Positions 34,819 to 43,841 of a stretch of 64,000 nucleotides of DNA are shown here, piece after piece. Numbering within the stretch: position 1 is the stretch's first letter; each line of letters starts with the position of its first letter. The translations under genes and the position numbers were made by a program. The notes beneath the pieces are model-generated. The model did not search any database and was not told the origin of the DNA. It worked only from the letters and a program-made list of their open reading frames with translations. Source of the stretch: Fontibacterium sp038145245 (GTDB taxonomy: Bacteria; Pseudomonadota; Alphaproteobacteria; Pelagibacterales; Pelagibacteraceae); the NCBI GenBank assembly GCA_038145245.1, contig JAYQPI010000002.1, forward strand, positions 1-64,000, in the 5' to 3' direction.

Positions 34819-35655
34819 TTAATATCTAAATGAATTAGCAAAATAAACACCTAAAATGTCTAATTTTTCAGTATGTTCTTTTAAAATAGTTAAAGCCTTT
34901 TTTACTGATAAATTTTCAATATGCCCTTCAATATCAAGATAAAAACTTGCTTGCTTAAAAGAATTTCCAGTTGAAAAACTTTCAAGCTTTGTAAGATTAA
35001 CTTTATTTTCAGCAAAGCCTCCTAATGCCTTATGTAAAGCCGACGGCACGCTTTTTAAACGAAAAATGCAAGAAGTGATATATTTCTTATTTTTTTTATA
35101 TGGTTTTGGTCTTGCTGAACCAGACATAATTAAAAACCTAGTAACGTTGCCTTTTAAATCTTCAAAATTTTTCTTTAAGATTTTAAGCCCATAAATCTTT
35201 GCGGCAAGTGCTGATGCTATAGCTGACTCAGTTTCTATTTGATTTTCAGAAATATATTTTGCAGAGCCAGCGGTATCAGCCGCTACGATTGGCTGTAATC
35301 TTAATTTATGAATATTTTTCTTACATTGACCAATAGCCTGGGCGTGACTTCTTACCGTTTCTATTTTTTTTATGGAAGCATCTTTTAATCCTAACAAACA
35401 ATGTTCAACTTTTTGAAAATGTTCTCCTTCTATTTTTAATCTAGAAGAAGATAATAAATAATGAACGTCCGCAACTCTGCCTGCAATAGAATTCTCGATC
35501 GGAATTAATAATTTGCTATTTTTAATAATTTTTGTTTTAGTAAAAGCATCCTCAAAAGTTTTGCAACATATCATAGTAGGATTTTTAAAGATCTTTGCTG
35601 CAGCTAAATGCGAATAAGCGCCTTGTTCTCCTTGAATAATTATTTTATTAGTCAT
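34819..35655 (-). CDS. pheA: prephenate dehydratase
   Basis: A 278-residue enzyme that turns prephenate into phenylpyruvate for phenylalanine, with no chorismate mutase domain. The start IIQGEQGAYSHLAA, the IPIENSIAGRV segment, the catalytic GNVTRFLIM (Thr-Arg-Phe) and a C-terminal ACT domain (PSALHKALGGFAENKVNLTKLES, read in parts) that would sense phenylalanine are all present. Its start overlaps the kdsB stop by 8 bases. Confidence 0.95.
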   Translation of the reverse strand: MTNKIIIQGEQGAYSHLAAAKIFKNPTMICCKTFEDAFTKTKIIKNSKLLIPIENSIAGRVADVHYLLSSSRLKIEGEHFQKVEHCLLGLKDASIKKIETVRSHAQAIGQCKKNIHKLRLQPIVAADTAGSAKYISENQIETESAIASALAAKIYGLKILKKNFEDLKGNVTRFLIMSGSARPKPYKKNKKYITSCIFRLKSVPSALHKALGGFAENKVNLTKLESFSTGNSFKQASFYLDIEGHIENLSVKKALTILKEHTEKLDILGVYFANSFRY

Positions 35656-36385
35656 TTTTCATAATATTTCTTATTTCTTCCAAATCTTCAATAGTATCTA
35701 CTCCTAATGGATAAGAATCTGTCAAACCAACACTTATGGATATTTTATTATCCATAGCGCGCATTTGTTCTAAACTTCTGCTAATTTCATTATCGCTTCT
35801 TTTTAAAGAAATAAATTTTTTTAATGTTTCGTATTGATAACCATAAATACCAACATGATGATAATAAAAACTATATTCATTTATAATTTTCGATCTAAAA
35901 AAATCTAATGCATCATTAAAATTATTTATTTCGATTTCTTTTTTAGTTTCAACTTTTACAATATTTTTATTATCTAAATCTTTTATAGAATTTAATTTTG
36001 TAGCAAGAGTTGCAATCCGATAAGAATTATTTTTCATAAATTTATCTAATAATTTTATTGCTGAAGGATTAATATTTGGCATGTCCCCTTGTAGATTGAT
36101 AATATTCTTTGGTTTTTGAGAAAAATTTTTTTCTATAGCTTCAAAAATTCTATCAGAGCCTGTTTTGTGTTCTTTACTTGTTAGGATACTTTTGCCGCCA
36201 GCATCTTTTATAACTTTTGCAATTTCGCTATCTGCTGTAGCAACATATACATCGCCTATTTTACTATCGACTGCCCTTTCCCAACAATGAACAATCATAG
36301 GTTTATTATTAATTAACAATAATGGTTTATTAGGCAGTCTTGTTGCTCGTAAATGGCTTGGTATTAAAATAACTGTATTGTTCAT
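35648..36385 (-). CDS. kdsB: CMP-KDO synthetase
   Basis: Activates 3-deoxy-manno-octulosonate with CTP for lipopolysaccharide core synthesis. The 245-residue protein shows VILIPSHLRATRLPNKPLL (nucleotide-binding arginine and lysine) and later INLQGDMPNINP with the metal-binding Asp, plus YYHHVGIYGYQ. It implies a Gram-negative outer membrane with KDO. It lies upstream of pheA in the same transcript and is divergent from the cytochrome c gene. Confidence 0.94.
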   Translation of the reverse strand: MNNTVILIPSHLRATRLPNKPLLLINNKPMIVHCWERAVDSKIGDVYVATADSEIAKVIKDAGGKSILTSKEHKTGSDRIFEAIEKNFSQKPKNIINLQGDMPNINPSAIKLLDKFMKNNSYRIATLATKLNSIKDLDNKNIVKVETKKEIEINNFNDALDFFRSKIINEYSFYYHHVGIYGYQYETLKKFISLKRSDNEISRSLEQMRAMDNKISISVGLTDSYPLGVDTIEDLEEIRNIMKND

Positions 36386-36393
36386 AATTAAAA

Positions 36394-36416
36394 TTATGCG
36401 ACTGTAAGACGCATAA
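36394..36416. repeat. inverted repeat in the kdsB/cytochrome c divergent region
   Basis: TTATGCG (36394-36400) is repeated inverted as CGCATAA (36410-36416) around a 9-base centre. It sits 9 bases upstream of the kdsB start. It could be an operator or a 5' leader hairpin of kdsB; nothing else supports either. Confidence 0.3.
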
Positions 36417-36491
36417 AATAGATTTTAAAAAATTTTTTTTACTTTAAAGATTATGATGTTATACAATTTACATTATAAAAATCACTAGAAT

Positions 36492-37013
36492 ATGGACAGT
36501 TTTGAATTTAATAAAATTGCTGCAGCGGTACTAGTCGTTGCTTTATTGATAATTGGTTTAAATCAAATTGCAGATTCTATTTATCACGTAAAAAAACCTG
36601 AGACTCAAGGTTACAAAATAGAAGGTGTAGTGGAAACAAAAACTGCGTCTAAAGGTGAAGCAAAAAAAGAGGAAAAGTTAGCAGATATAAAAGTTTTATT
36701 AGCAACAGCAAACGTTGCTGCTGGAGAGAACGCATTTAAGAAATGTGCAGCTTGTCATACTAATGTAAGTGGTGGTGCATCAAAAATTGGTCCTCCGCTG
36801 TGGGCTATTGTTGGTAAAAAATCTGCTTCACATCCAGAATTTAAATATTCCTCTGCACTTGCCGCTCATGGAAAACCTTGGACAGTAGAAGAACTAAATG
36901 CATTTTTGTATAAACCGGCCGATTACATTAAAGGAACTAAAATGGCCTTTGCTGGTATTGCAAAAGATGAAGAGAGAGCAAGTTTAATTGCATATTTAAG
37001 TACGCTTAAATAG
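36492..37013 (+). CDS. membrane-anchored c-type cytochrome
   Basis: A 173-residue class I cytochrome c. A membrane helix at about 9-25 (uncleaved anchor) is followed by a charged, Lys/Glu/Ala-rich linker, then the heme motif CAACH (Cys85, Cys88, His89) and a late KGTKMAFAG that supplies the methionine ligand. It resembles the CycM/c552 type that carries electrons from the bc1 complex to cytochrome oxidase in alphaproteobacteria. It would act in the periplasm. Confidence 0.9.
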   Translation: MDSFEFNKIAAAVLVVALLIIGLNQIADSIYHVKKPETQGYKIEGVVETKTASKGEAKKEEKLADIKVLLATANVAAGENAFKKCAACHTNVSGGASKIGPPLWAIVGKKSASHPEFKYSSALAAHGKPWTVEELNAFLYKPADYIKGTKMAFAGIAKDEERASLIAYLSTLK

Positions 37014-37055
37014 TTTTCTTTAAATTCTCCATAAAAAAAAATAAATTACTTTCTG

Positions 37056-38531
37056 ATGTCATTTTCTTATTTAAGTCCACTTTTAAATCCTAAATCATTA
37101 AGAATGTTATTTCTTGGTTTTGCTGCTGGTCTACCTTTGCTACTAATTTTTTCTACATTATCTGTATGGTTATTCAAAGCTGGAGTGAATAGAGCAACTA
37201 TAACTTTATTCAGTTGGGTTGGCTTTGCATATTCTTTCAAATTTATTTGGACACCCGTAGTTGATAATTTAAAATTACCAATATTAGGAAAATTAGGACA
37301 CAGAAGAGGTTGGTTATTGCTATCTCAATTAATGATTATCCTCTCATTAATTTTCATTTCTTTTACAGATCCAAAAACTTCTTTGATATGCACAGCGATA
37401 GGAGCAATATTTATTGCATTCTCAAGTGCAACTCAGGACATCGTATTAGATGCTTTTAGAATTGAGTCTGTGCCTAAAAGCTTACAAGGCGCACTATCTT
37501 CAATGTACTTAACTGGTTACCGCATAGCCATGATTGTTGCTGGAGCAGGAAGTTTATGGATTGCATCATTCTTAGGAACTGAAGTTTATGATCAAAAAGT
37601 TTGGCAACAAGTTTATCAAATAATGGCTTTGCTTATGCTATTTGGAGTTCTAACTGTTTTTTATTCTTCTGAGCCAAAAATAAAAAGAAATATTGAAAAA
37701 AAATCTAACCAAAAAATTAGATTTTTTATTGCTTTCTTATTTTCTTTAGCAGGATTTATTTTGTGTTATTTATATTTTAAAGATTTATTTGATAGCAAAG
37801 ATCCTATTGTTAGTTTTTTAAATGAATTTATTAAAATCATTTTTTGTTTCTTAATATTTTCTTTAATTTTATTTTTATTAATTAAAATAAAATTTATTAA
37901 CAAAGAAATTACAAAAAATGCTTATGCAAAACCTGTTCTTGATTTCCTAAAAAGATATGGATCTAAAGCAACATCAATCTTACTTTTAATCGGATTATAT
38001 AGAATCTCAGATGTAGTACTGGGCGTCATGGCCAATGTTTTTTATATAGAAAAAGGTTTTTCAGTTGCAGAAATTGCAACCTACTCAAAATTCTTTGGAA
38101 CGATGGCAACTATAATTGGCGGGATTATTGGTGGCCTAGCCTCTGTTCATCTAGGTATAATGAGATCATTATTTATTGGCGCATTAATTTCAGCATTGAG
38201 TAATCTTTTATTTGCTTGGCTAGCACTTATTACTGCTGACGTTAAAATCTTAGCATTTGTCATTACTGCAGATAATATTGCAAGTGGCTTTGCTGGAGCT
38301 ACATTTATAGTTTATCTTTCAGCACTAACCTCAATAAAATTTACAGCAACACAATACGCACTTTTTAGCTCAGCAATGTTATTCTTGCCTAAACTTATTG
38401 CTGGTTATGCTGGCAGTTTTGTAAATTTTTTTGGATACTCGACATTCTTTATATTCACTGCAATCATTGGCGTTCCAGTTCTTTTTCTAATAATGTGGAT
38501 AAACAAGAATGTAAAAATTAGTAAAAAATGA
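37056..38531 (+). CDS. AmpG-like muropeptide MFS permease
   Basis: A 491-residue MFS protein with about twelve to fourteen helices. The N-terminus (LLNPKSLRMLFLGFAAGLPLLLIFSTLSVWL, read in parts), FSWVGFAYSFKFIWTPVVDNL, and SATQDIVLDAFRIE match AmpG, which imports anhydromuropeptides for cell-wall recycling. A lytic transglycosylase and a MurU-like enzyme elsewhere in the window fit that role, though this is inference. The stop overlaps the EF-hand gene by 4 bases (ATGA). Confidence 0.88.
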   Translation: MSFSYLSPLLNPKSLRMLFLGFAAGLPLLLIFSTLSVWLFKAGVNRATITLFSWVGFAYSFKFIWTPVVDNLKLPILGKLGHRRGWLLLSQLMIILSLIFISFTDPKTSLICTAIGAIFIAFSSATQDIVLDAFRIESVPKSLQGALSSMYLTGYRIAMIVAGAGSLWIASFLGTEVYDQKVWQQVYQIMALLMLFGVLTVFYSSEPKIKRNIEKKSNQKIRFFIAFLFSLAGFILCYLYFKDLFDSKDPIVSFLNEFIKIIFCFLIFSLILFLLIKIKFINKEITKNAYAKPVLDFLKRYGSKATSILLLIGLYRISDVVLGVMANVFYIEKGFSVAEIATYSKFFGTMATIIGGIIGGLASVHLGIMRSLFIGALISALSNLLFAWLALITADVKILAFVITADNIASGFAGATFIVYLSALTSIKFTATQYALFSSAMLFLPKLIAGYAGSFVNFFGYSTFFIFTAIIGVPVLFLIMWINKNVKISKK

Positions 38532-38926
38532 TTTACACTAATAATAATGAAGCATATACCTCGCTTGTGAAAAAAATATTACTATCTACTATTTTAGCTT
38601 TGCTAATCTGCAATACAGTTTCGGCGCAAAAATCTCCATTTCCATTAAAGCGACAAGATTATTTAGATGCAAATAAAAAAGAATTAGAAAAAATTTTTAA
38701 TAGCATTGATAAAGATGGTGATGGAAAAATTACAAAAGAAGAATTTTATGCAAATCCTTTAAAAGATGCAGCTGCAAGATTTGATAATACTGACACTAAT
38801 AAAGACGGTATAGTTACTTTAGAAGAAGAAAATGCAGCAATCGCTAAATTAAAAAAATTAGAAGCTGACGCTAAGAAGAAACAGGCAGAGCAAAAAAAAG
38901 AGCAGGCTCCAGCACCAAAAAAATAG
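38528..38926 (+). CDS. secreted EF-hand protein
   Basis: A 132-residue protein with an N-terminal signal helix ending near TVSAQ and two calcium-binding EF-hand loops: DKDGDGKITKEEF and DTNKDGIVTLEEE. Its tail is rich in Lys, Glu, Gln and Ala (AKKKQAEQKKEQAPAPKK). ATG at 38528 sits in an ATGA overlap with ampG; an alternative GTG at 38567 would start directly at the signal peptide (KKILLSTILALLIC). The role is unknown; a periplasmic calcium-binding function is inferred from the motifs. Confidence 0.82.
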   Translation: MIYTNNNEAYTSLVKKILLSTILALLICNTVSAQKSPFPLKRQDYLDANKKELEKIFNSIDKDGDGKITKEEFYANPLKDAAARFDNTDTNKDGIVTLEEENAAIAKLKKLEADAKKKQAEQKKEQAPAPKK

Positions 38927-38994
38927 TTTAATTTTAAAATATATTTTATTTATAAAGAGAATATCTGTTATTATTCCCACAGATTTATAAGAAT

Positions 38995-39744
38995 ATGTTG
39001 CTTACAGTTAAGAGTCCCGTTGCAAACATTTACAAAAAAAATAATAAAAATTCTGAAATTGTTACTCAAATTCTTTTGGGAGAGAATTTTGTCGCTCAAA
39101 AAAAAATAAAAAATTTTTATAAAGGATATAAAGCTTATGACCAATATAAAGGTTTTATTGAAACAAAAGATTTATATCTGGATAAAGAAAAAAAAACACA
39201 CAAGATTATTTCTAAAGATTGCAACCTATATAAAAAACCAAATAACAAATATAAAACAAATAATAAAATATTTTTTAATTCAAGAATATCTATTTTAAAT
39301 AATGCAAATAATTTTATTCAAACAAATGTTGGATGGATTTTAAAAAAAAATATCAAACCAATAGATTTTAAAACTAAACATTTTCTTAATAATGTTAAAT
39401 TCTATCTTAATACAAAATATCTATGGGGCGGCAACAGTCCTAAAGGGATAGATTGTTCGGCTTTAGTTCAAGAATTATTAAAATTTAACAATATCTATAG
39501 TCCACGAGATTCTAAGGATCAAAAACAATTCTTTAAAAAAGAAATTACTTTCAAGAATATAAAAAAAGGAGATCTTTTATTTTGGAAGGGCCATGTCGCA
39601 ATTGCATTAAACAATAAAAAATTAGTACATGCTTTTGGTGCTAAAAAAAAAGTAATTATCATGGGAATAAAAGAAACTATTAAAAAAATATATTCAAAAT
39701 CTAAATTGCCACTATTGTGTGTTAAACGTATTAAAAATTTTTAA
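38995..39744 (+). CDS. NlpC/P60 family cell-wall hydrolase
   Basis: A 249-residue protein with about two SH3-like repeats at the N-terminus (KSPVANIYKKNNKNSEIVTQI) and a C-terminal NlpC/P60 peptidase. Catalytic Cys154 is in GIDCSALVQELL and the catalytic His200 in KGHVAIAL. Such enzymes cut peptide stems of peptidoglycan or recycled muropeptides. There is no signal peptide, so it may act in the cytoplasm on muropeptides imported by the AmpG-like protein two genes upstream. Confidence 0.88.
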   Translation: MLLTVKSPVANIYKKNNKNSEIVTQILLGENFVAQKKIKNFYKGYKAYDQYKGFIETKDLYLDKEKKTHKIISKDCNLYKKPNNKYKTNNKIFFNSRISILNNANNFIQTNVGWILKKNIKPIDFKTKHFLNNVKFYLNTKYLWGGNSPKGIDCSALVQELLKFNNIYSPRDSKDQKQFFKKEITFKNIKKGDLLFWKGHVAIALNNKKLVHAFGAKKKVIIMGIKETIKKIYSKSKLPLLCVKRIKNF

Positions 39745-39859
39745 TTAAATATTTAAAAAAATGAGAACATTTTTTCTGCTGATTCGGTCATATTTTAAGC
39801 CTGCTTTGTTCTTAGCTAATAACAATAGGTAGTATCTCGAAAAAAATTTAATACTAAAA

Positions 39860-42361
39860 ATGTCCTTATCAGAAAATAAAATTATTGCTGTTCTCGGTCC
39901 AACAAATACTGGCAAAACTCATTTTGCAATTGAAAGGATGCTTCAGTTCGGATCTGGAATTATTGGATTTCCACTTCGTTTACTTGCAAGAGAAGTTTAT
40001 GAAAAATGTATTCAAAAAATTGGCGTAGAAAAAGTTGCTTTAATAACTGGAGAAGAAAAAATTATTCCTCCGTATGCAGATTATTTTTTATGCACTGTTG
40101 AGTCTATGCCTCTCGACATTAGCACTGAGTTTGTTGCAGTAGACGAAATTCAAATGTGTGCCGATCCTGAAAGAGGTCATATCTTTACTGATCGTTTATT
40201 AAATATGCGTGGTGATAAATTAACAATGTTTCTTGGCTCTAACATTATGCAAAATATAATACAAAAATTTATCCCTGAAGTTGAGTTTATCTTTAAAGAA
40301 AGATTTTCTAAACTTTCATACTCAGGTCACAAAAAAATCTCAAGGCTACCTGGTCGAACAGCTATTATCGCTTTTTCTGTTGATGAAGTTTATGCCCTTG
40401 CAGAATTTGTTAGACGACAGCGGGGAGGGGCAGCAATTGTTATGGGATCCTTGAGTCCTAAAACAAGAAATGCTCAAGTTGAGTTATATCAATCAGGTGA
40501 TGTAGATTTTCTTGTTGCAACAGATGCAATTGGAATGGGTATTAATATGGATATTGATCACGTCAGTTTTAATAGTCTAAATAAATTTGATGGTAGAAGA
40601 AATAGACATCTTCGTCTAACAGAAATAGGACAGATTGCTGGTCGTGCTGGTAGATATATGAATGATGGAACTTTCGGGATTACTGGAAAATGTGAAGAAT
40701 TAAATCCTGAACAAATAGATAAATTAGAAAATCATAAATTTGATAGTGTTATAAATATTTACTGGAGAAATTCTAATTTGGATTTCTCAAACATAGGAAA
40801 TCTTTTAAATAGTCTTGATCAAAAACCCTATGATTATAGTCTTTTAAGAAACAAAGACCTATTAGATGAAAATGTATTAAAAACTCTAATAGTTAAAAAT
40901 GATCAATTTAAAAACGATTATAAAAACAACAATCTATCAACTTTATGGGAATGTTGTCAGATACCAGATTTTACCAAAAGTTCTTATAACGAACATATTG
41001 ATATTGTTAAAAAAGTCTTTGAATTCCTGATCTCTGACAAGGGAAAAATACCTAATGAATGGATGAGAACTCAATTAAGTGGATTGGATAATGAATCTGG
41101 AAATATTGATGCAATTGCAAACAGAATTTCACATGTAAGAACTTGGGCTTATGTTTCTTATAAAAAAAATTGGGTTGAAAATAGTGATTACTGGATAGCT
41201 AAAACAAAAGACATTGAAGACAAACTGTCTGCAAAATTACACGAAGAGTTATCAAAAAGTTTTATTGATAGAAGGATAAGTATTCTTTCTAAACATTTAA
41301 AGCAGGATGCAAAATTAGAAACTAAAATCTCAGAAAAAGATGAAGTAATCATTGATAAACAATTTATTGGAACTATTAAAGGTTTAAGACTTAATTTAGA
41401 TTTTTCAAGTACAGCTCTACAAACTGATATCAAATCTATAAAAAAAGCTGCTCGACAAGGAATTATTGAAGAATTAAAAAAAAGGATCGCAGAAATTATT
41501 GAACAAAATATTGAGTCTGTATCTCTTCAATTAAAGGAAGATTTTAAAATATTCTGGAAAGAAAATCCTATAGCAACAATTATTCCAGGAAAAGATTATT
41601 TAAATCCGAAAATAAAACTATTAATTGATGATGCTTTGGACATAGATGAGCAAAGCAAATTAAAAGATTATTTGGAAAAATGGATAGATAAAGAAAAAAA
41701 TATTTACCTTCATGATTTAATTAAAACCTCAAAAATTAATTTAGAAAATAGCTACGCTCGAGCCTTATGTTATAGATTATTTGAAAACCATGGAGTATTA
41801 AAAAGATTAGATGCCGAGGATTTACTAAAAAACCTAGATAAAGAACAAAGAGCTAGTATAAAAAAAATTGGCATTAAGATTGGCAGATATCATATTTATC
41901 AACCTCTGATGATTAAGCCAAAAGCTGTAAATTTAAAAATAATTCTTTGGAATTGCTTCAATAATAAAATTCAAAGAGAAAAATGTCCCACTTTTGGATT
42001 AAATTTTTTAAAGAATTTCGAAACAAAAAATAAAGAATTTTTATTAATATGCGGATTTGAAACTTTTGAAAATTATATAGTCAGAGTTGATATATTAGAA
42101 AAACTTTTTATAAAAATCTTAAGTTCAACAAATAACAATCAATTTTCTATATCTTCTGAAATGCTCAATCTTCTTGGATGTGGAAAAGAAGATTTTGAAA
42201 AACTACTAAAATTAATGAATTACAAAAAAATTGATAAGGACAAAGATATATTTAGTTATGACTTTAAACATAAAGATAAGAAAAAAATTAAAAAAGATAA
42301 TGTTAAAAAGAATATCAACAACCCTTTTGCTTCTCTCAAAAATTTATCTTTAAACAATTGA
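39860..42361 (+). CDS. SUV3-like superfamily 2 helicase
   Basis: An 833-residue ATP-dependent helicase. Walker A is GPTNTGKT (13-20), the DEIQ motif is in FVAVDEIQMCADPERG, then GSNIM, VATDAIGMGINMDID and QIAGRAGRY (motif VI). The first 330 residues resemble mitochondrial SUV3 RNA helicases, and the long C-terminal part is an alphaproteobacterial extension with no motif I recognise. A role in RNA turnover is inferred. It stands upstream of fdxA, and the S4-domain gene often found next to it elsewhere is not present. Confidence 0.9.
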   Translation: MSLSENKIIAVLGPTNTGKTHFAIERMLQFGSGIIGFPLRLLAREVYEKCIQKIGVEKVALITGEEKIIPPYADYFLCTVESMPLDISTEFVAVDEIQMCADPERGHIFTDRLLNMRGDKLTMFLGSNIMQNIIQKFIPEVEFIFKERFSKLSYSGHKKISRLPGRTAIIAFSVDEVYALAEFVRRQRGGAAIVMGSLSPKTRNAQVELYQSGDVDFLVATDAIGMGINMDIDHVSFNSLNKFDGRRNRHLRLTEIGQIAGRAGRYMNDGTFGITGKCEELNPEQIDKLENHKFDSVINIYWRNSNLDFSNIGNLLNSLDQKPYDYSLLRNKDLLDENVLKTLIVKNDQFKNDYKNNNLSTLWECCQIPDFTKSSYNEHIDIVKKVFEFLISDKGKIPNEWMRTQLSGLDNESGNIDAIANRISHVRTWAYVSYKKNWVENSDYWIAKTKDIEDKLSAKLHEELSKSFIDRRISILSKHLKQDAKLETKISEKDEVIIDKQFIGTIKGLRLNLDFSSTALQTDIKSIKKAARQGIIEELKKRIAEIIEQNIESVSLQLKEDFKIFWKENPIATIIPGKDYLNPKIKLLIDDALDIDEQSKLKDYLEKWIDKEKNIYLHDLIKTSKINLENSYARALCYRLFENHGVLKRLDAEDLLKNLDKEQRASIKKIGIKIGRYHIYQPLMIKPKAVNLKIILWNCFNNKIQREKCPTFGLNFLKNFETKNKEFLLICGFETFENYIVRVDILEKLFIKILSSTNNNQFSISSEMLNLLGCGKEDFEKLLKLMNYKKIDKDKDIFSYDFKHKDKKKIKKDNVKKNINNPFASLKNLSLNN

Positions 42362-42428
42362 ACAATGCTCTGTATTTTTAAAGATAATAATAATATTATT
42401 TAAATAATTTATTCTTATAAAATAAGTA

Positions 42429-42770
42429 ATGACATACGTAGTGAATGACAATTGTGTTAAATGTAAACTCACAGATTGTGTTGAGGTTTGTCCCGTAGAT
42501 TGTTTTTATGAGGGCGAAAATATGTTGGTTATCAATCCAGATGAATGTATCGATTGTGGCGTTTGCGAACCAGAGTGTCCAATAAATGCCATCGAACCCG
42601 ATACAAATAAAAATACAGAAAAATTAGTTATATTAAATAAAGAGATGTCCGCAAAATGGCCAAATATTAATAAAAAAAAAGACCCTTTGCCAGATGCAGA
42701 TAAATTTAAAAATATACCTAACAAACTTGAAAAATACTTTAGCGATAAACCTGGGCCAGGTAATAAATAA
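42429..42770 (+). CDS. fdxA: ferredoxin FdxA (7Fe type)
   Basis: A 113-residue ferredoxin with cysteines at 9, 12, 17, 21, 25, 40, 43, 46 and 50. The pattern CVKCKLTDCVEVCPVDC then CIDCGVCEPECP supports one 3Fe-4S and one 4Fe-4S cluster, as in Azotobacter FdI and alphaproteobacterial FdxA. A C-terminal tail follows the cluster part. It carries electrons in the cytoplasm; its partner is unknown. It lies between the helicase and carD genes. Confidence 0.95.
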   Translation: MTYVVNDNCVKCKLTDCVEVCPVDCFYEGENMLVINPDECIDCGVCEPECPINAIEPDTNKNTEKLVILNKEMSAKWPNINKKKDPLPDADKFKNIPNKLEKYFSDKPGPGNK

Positions 42771-42814
42771 TCTTGTAAGCTTGTATTAACTAATCGGATA
42801 CTATATTAAGCGCC

Positions 42815-43633
42815 ATGGAATTTCTAAAAAAAATCATGAAGAATAAAAAGTCGCAAAATAAGAAAAAAGAATCAAATATAAAAAAAAATAAAAAAATTAA
42901 ATTAGAAAAAAAACCACTAAAAAAAGAAACTCCCAAAAAAGAAATTCTAAAAAAAGAAAAACCTCCAATAGAAATTAAACCTAAAGGAAAAAGAGGAAGA
43001 CCAAAAAATCCGGAAACGCAAAAAAATATACAGCAAACTTCTTCCGAACAAAAATCGCTAACCGCATCTCAAAATGTACCTGCTGAAATTATAATTACAA
43101 AAGTTGCAAAACAAGAATCCGATAAAAAAATTTATAAAGTTAAAGATCACGTTATTTATCCAAAACACGGTGTCGGTCAGATTGTTGCAATTGAAAGCAG
43201 CGTAATTGCTGACATTGAAATGACTTATTACAAAATTCAGGTTACTAAAGATAAATTAGTTTTAACAATTCCTGTTAACCAACAAGGAAATTTAAGACCC
43301 ATATCAAGTGTAAACCAGATTAATAAAGCAATTTCTATTTTAAAAGGAAAACCCAAAATAAGAAGAACTATGTGGAGCAGAAGAGCCCAAGAATATGATC
43401 AAAAAATTAACTCTGGTGAAATTTATCAGATTGCAGAAGTAGTAAGAGATCTAAATAAAAATACTGAGATTCCAGTTGATCAATCTTATAGCGAAAGACA
43501 ATTATTCGAAAAAGCCTATGATCGTTTATTAGGTGAAGTAGCTATTGGAATGCAGCTTTCTAATGAGGATGCTAAAAAGAAATTAGACAAAGCTCTTGGT
43601 AAGAAAGAAACTGTAACGGCGGAGCCTATATAA
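42815..43633 (+). CDS. CarD/CdnL-family transcription regulator with AT-hook-like N-terminus
   Basis: A 272-residue regulator. The CarD domain starts near residue 108 (KVKDHVIYPKHGVGQIVAIE) and binds RNA polymerase, with the C-terminal helices (TMWSRRAQEYDQKI, SERQLFEKAYDRLL) that contact promoter DNA. Unusually, about 100 residues precede it: a lysine-rich stretch and then KGKRGRPKNP (57-66), an AT-hook-like GRP core. It probably stabilises open complexes, perhaps at rRNA promoters. A bidirectional terminator follows, shared with a histone-like peptide gene. Confidence 0.92.
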   Translation: MEFLKKIMKNKKSQNKKKESNIKKNKKIKLEKKPLKKETPKKEILKKEKPPIEIKPKGKRGRPKNPETQKNIQQTSSEQKSLTASQNVPAEIIITKVAKQESDKKIYKVKDHVIYPKHGVGQIVAIESSVIADIEMTYYKIQVTKDKLVLTIPVNQQGNLRPISSVNQINKAISILKGKPKIRRTMWSRRAQEYDQKINSGEIYQIAEVVRDLNKNTEIPVDQSYSERQLFEKAYDRLLGEVAIGMQLSNEDAKKKLDKALGKKETVTAEPI

Positions 43634-43635
43634 AA

Positions 43636-43669
43636 AAAACGCCCTTCAAAAAATTTGAAGAGCGTTTTT
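43636..43669. terminator. bidirectional intrinsic terminator
   Basis: AACGC at 43638-43642 pairs with GCGTT at 43662-43666, continued inward by CTTCAAA with TTTGAAG, and flanked by A and T runs outside. It serves carD from the left and the convergent histone-like peptide gene from the right. Confidence 0.8.
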
Positions 43670-43686
43670 CTTGAAAACTCAAAAAA

Positions 43687-43782
43687 CTATCTTCTTCTTT
43701 TTTTTGCTTTCTTTGCTGGCTTTCTTCTAGAAGCTTTTCTCTTCTTAGAAGTTTTCTTAGCTTTTTTTCTTTTTTTAGCCAT
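43687..43782 (-). CDS. 31-residue histone-H1-like basic peptide
   Basis: ATG at 43782 opens 31 codons to TAG at 43687-43689. A strong ribosome site AGGAG lies at 43794-43790, eight bases before the start. The peptide has 14 Lys and 7 Arg among 31 residues, the rest almost only Ala, Ser, Thr and Pro, beginning MAKKRKKAKKTSKKRKAS and ending in KKRRR. This matches histone-H1-like DNA- or RNA-binding tails. Upstream lie a possible promoter and a 23-bp palindrome, and downstream a terminator shared with carD. The ribosome site and the bounding terminator make a real gene likely; the function is unknown. An ORF on the opposite strand here is its shadow. Confidence 0.82.
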   Translation of the reverse strand: MAKKRKKAKKTSKKRKASRRKPAKKAKKRRR

Positions 43783-43805
43783 TTTTTTCTCCTGTTACGT
43801 TAATG

Positions 43806-43828
43806 ATCACTTAAATAATTTAAGTGAT
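43806..43828. repeat. 23-bp perfect palindrome upstream of the histone-like peptide gene
   Basis: ATCACTTAAAT and ATTTAAGTGAT are perfect inverted arms around one central base. It lies between the possible promoter and the ribosome site of the 31-residue peptide gene (minus strand), so it could be a repressor operator just after the start point or a stable hairpin in the 5' leader. A GATTC (GANTC) site overlaps its right end at 43826-43830. Confidence 0.6.
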
Positions 43829-43841
43829 TCGCAATTAGAAA

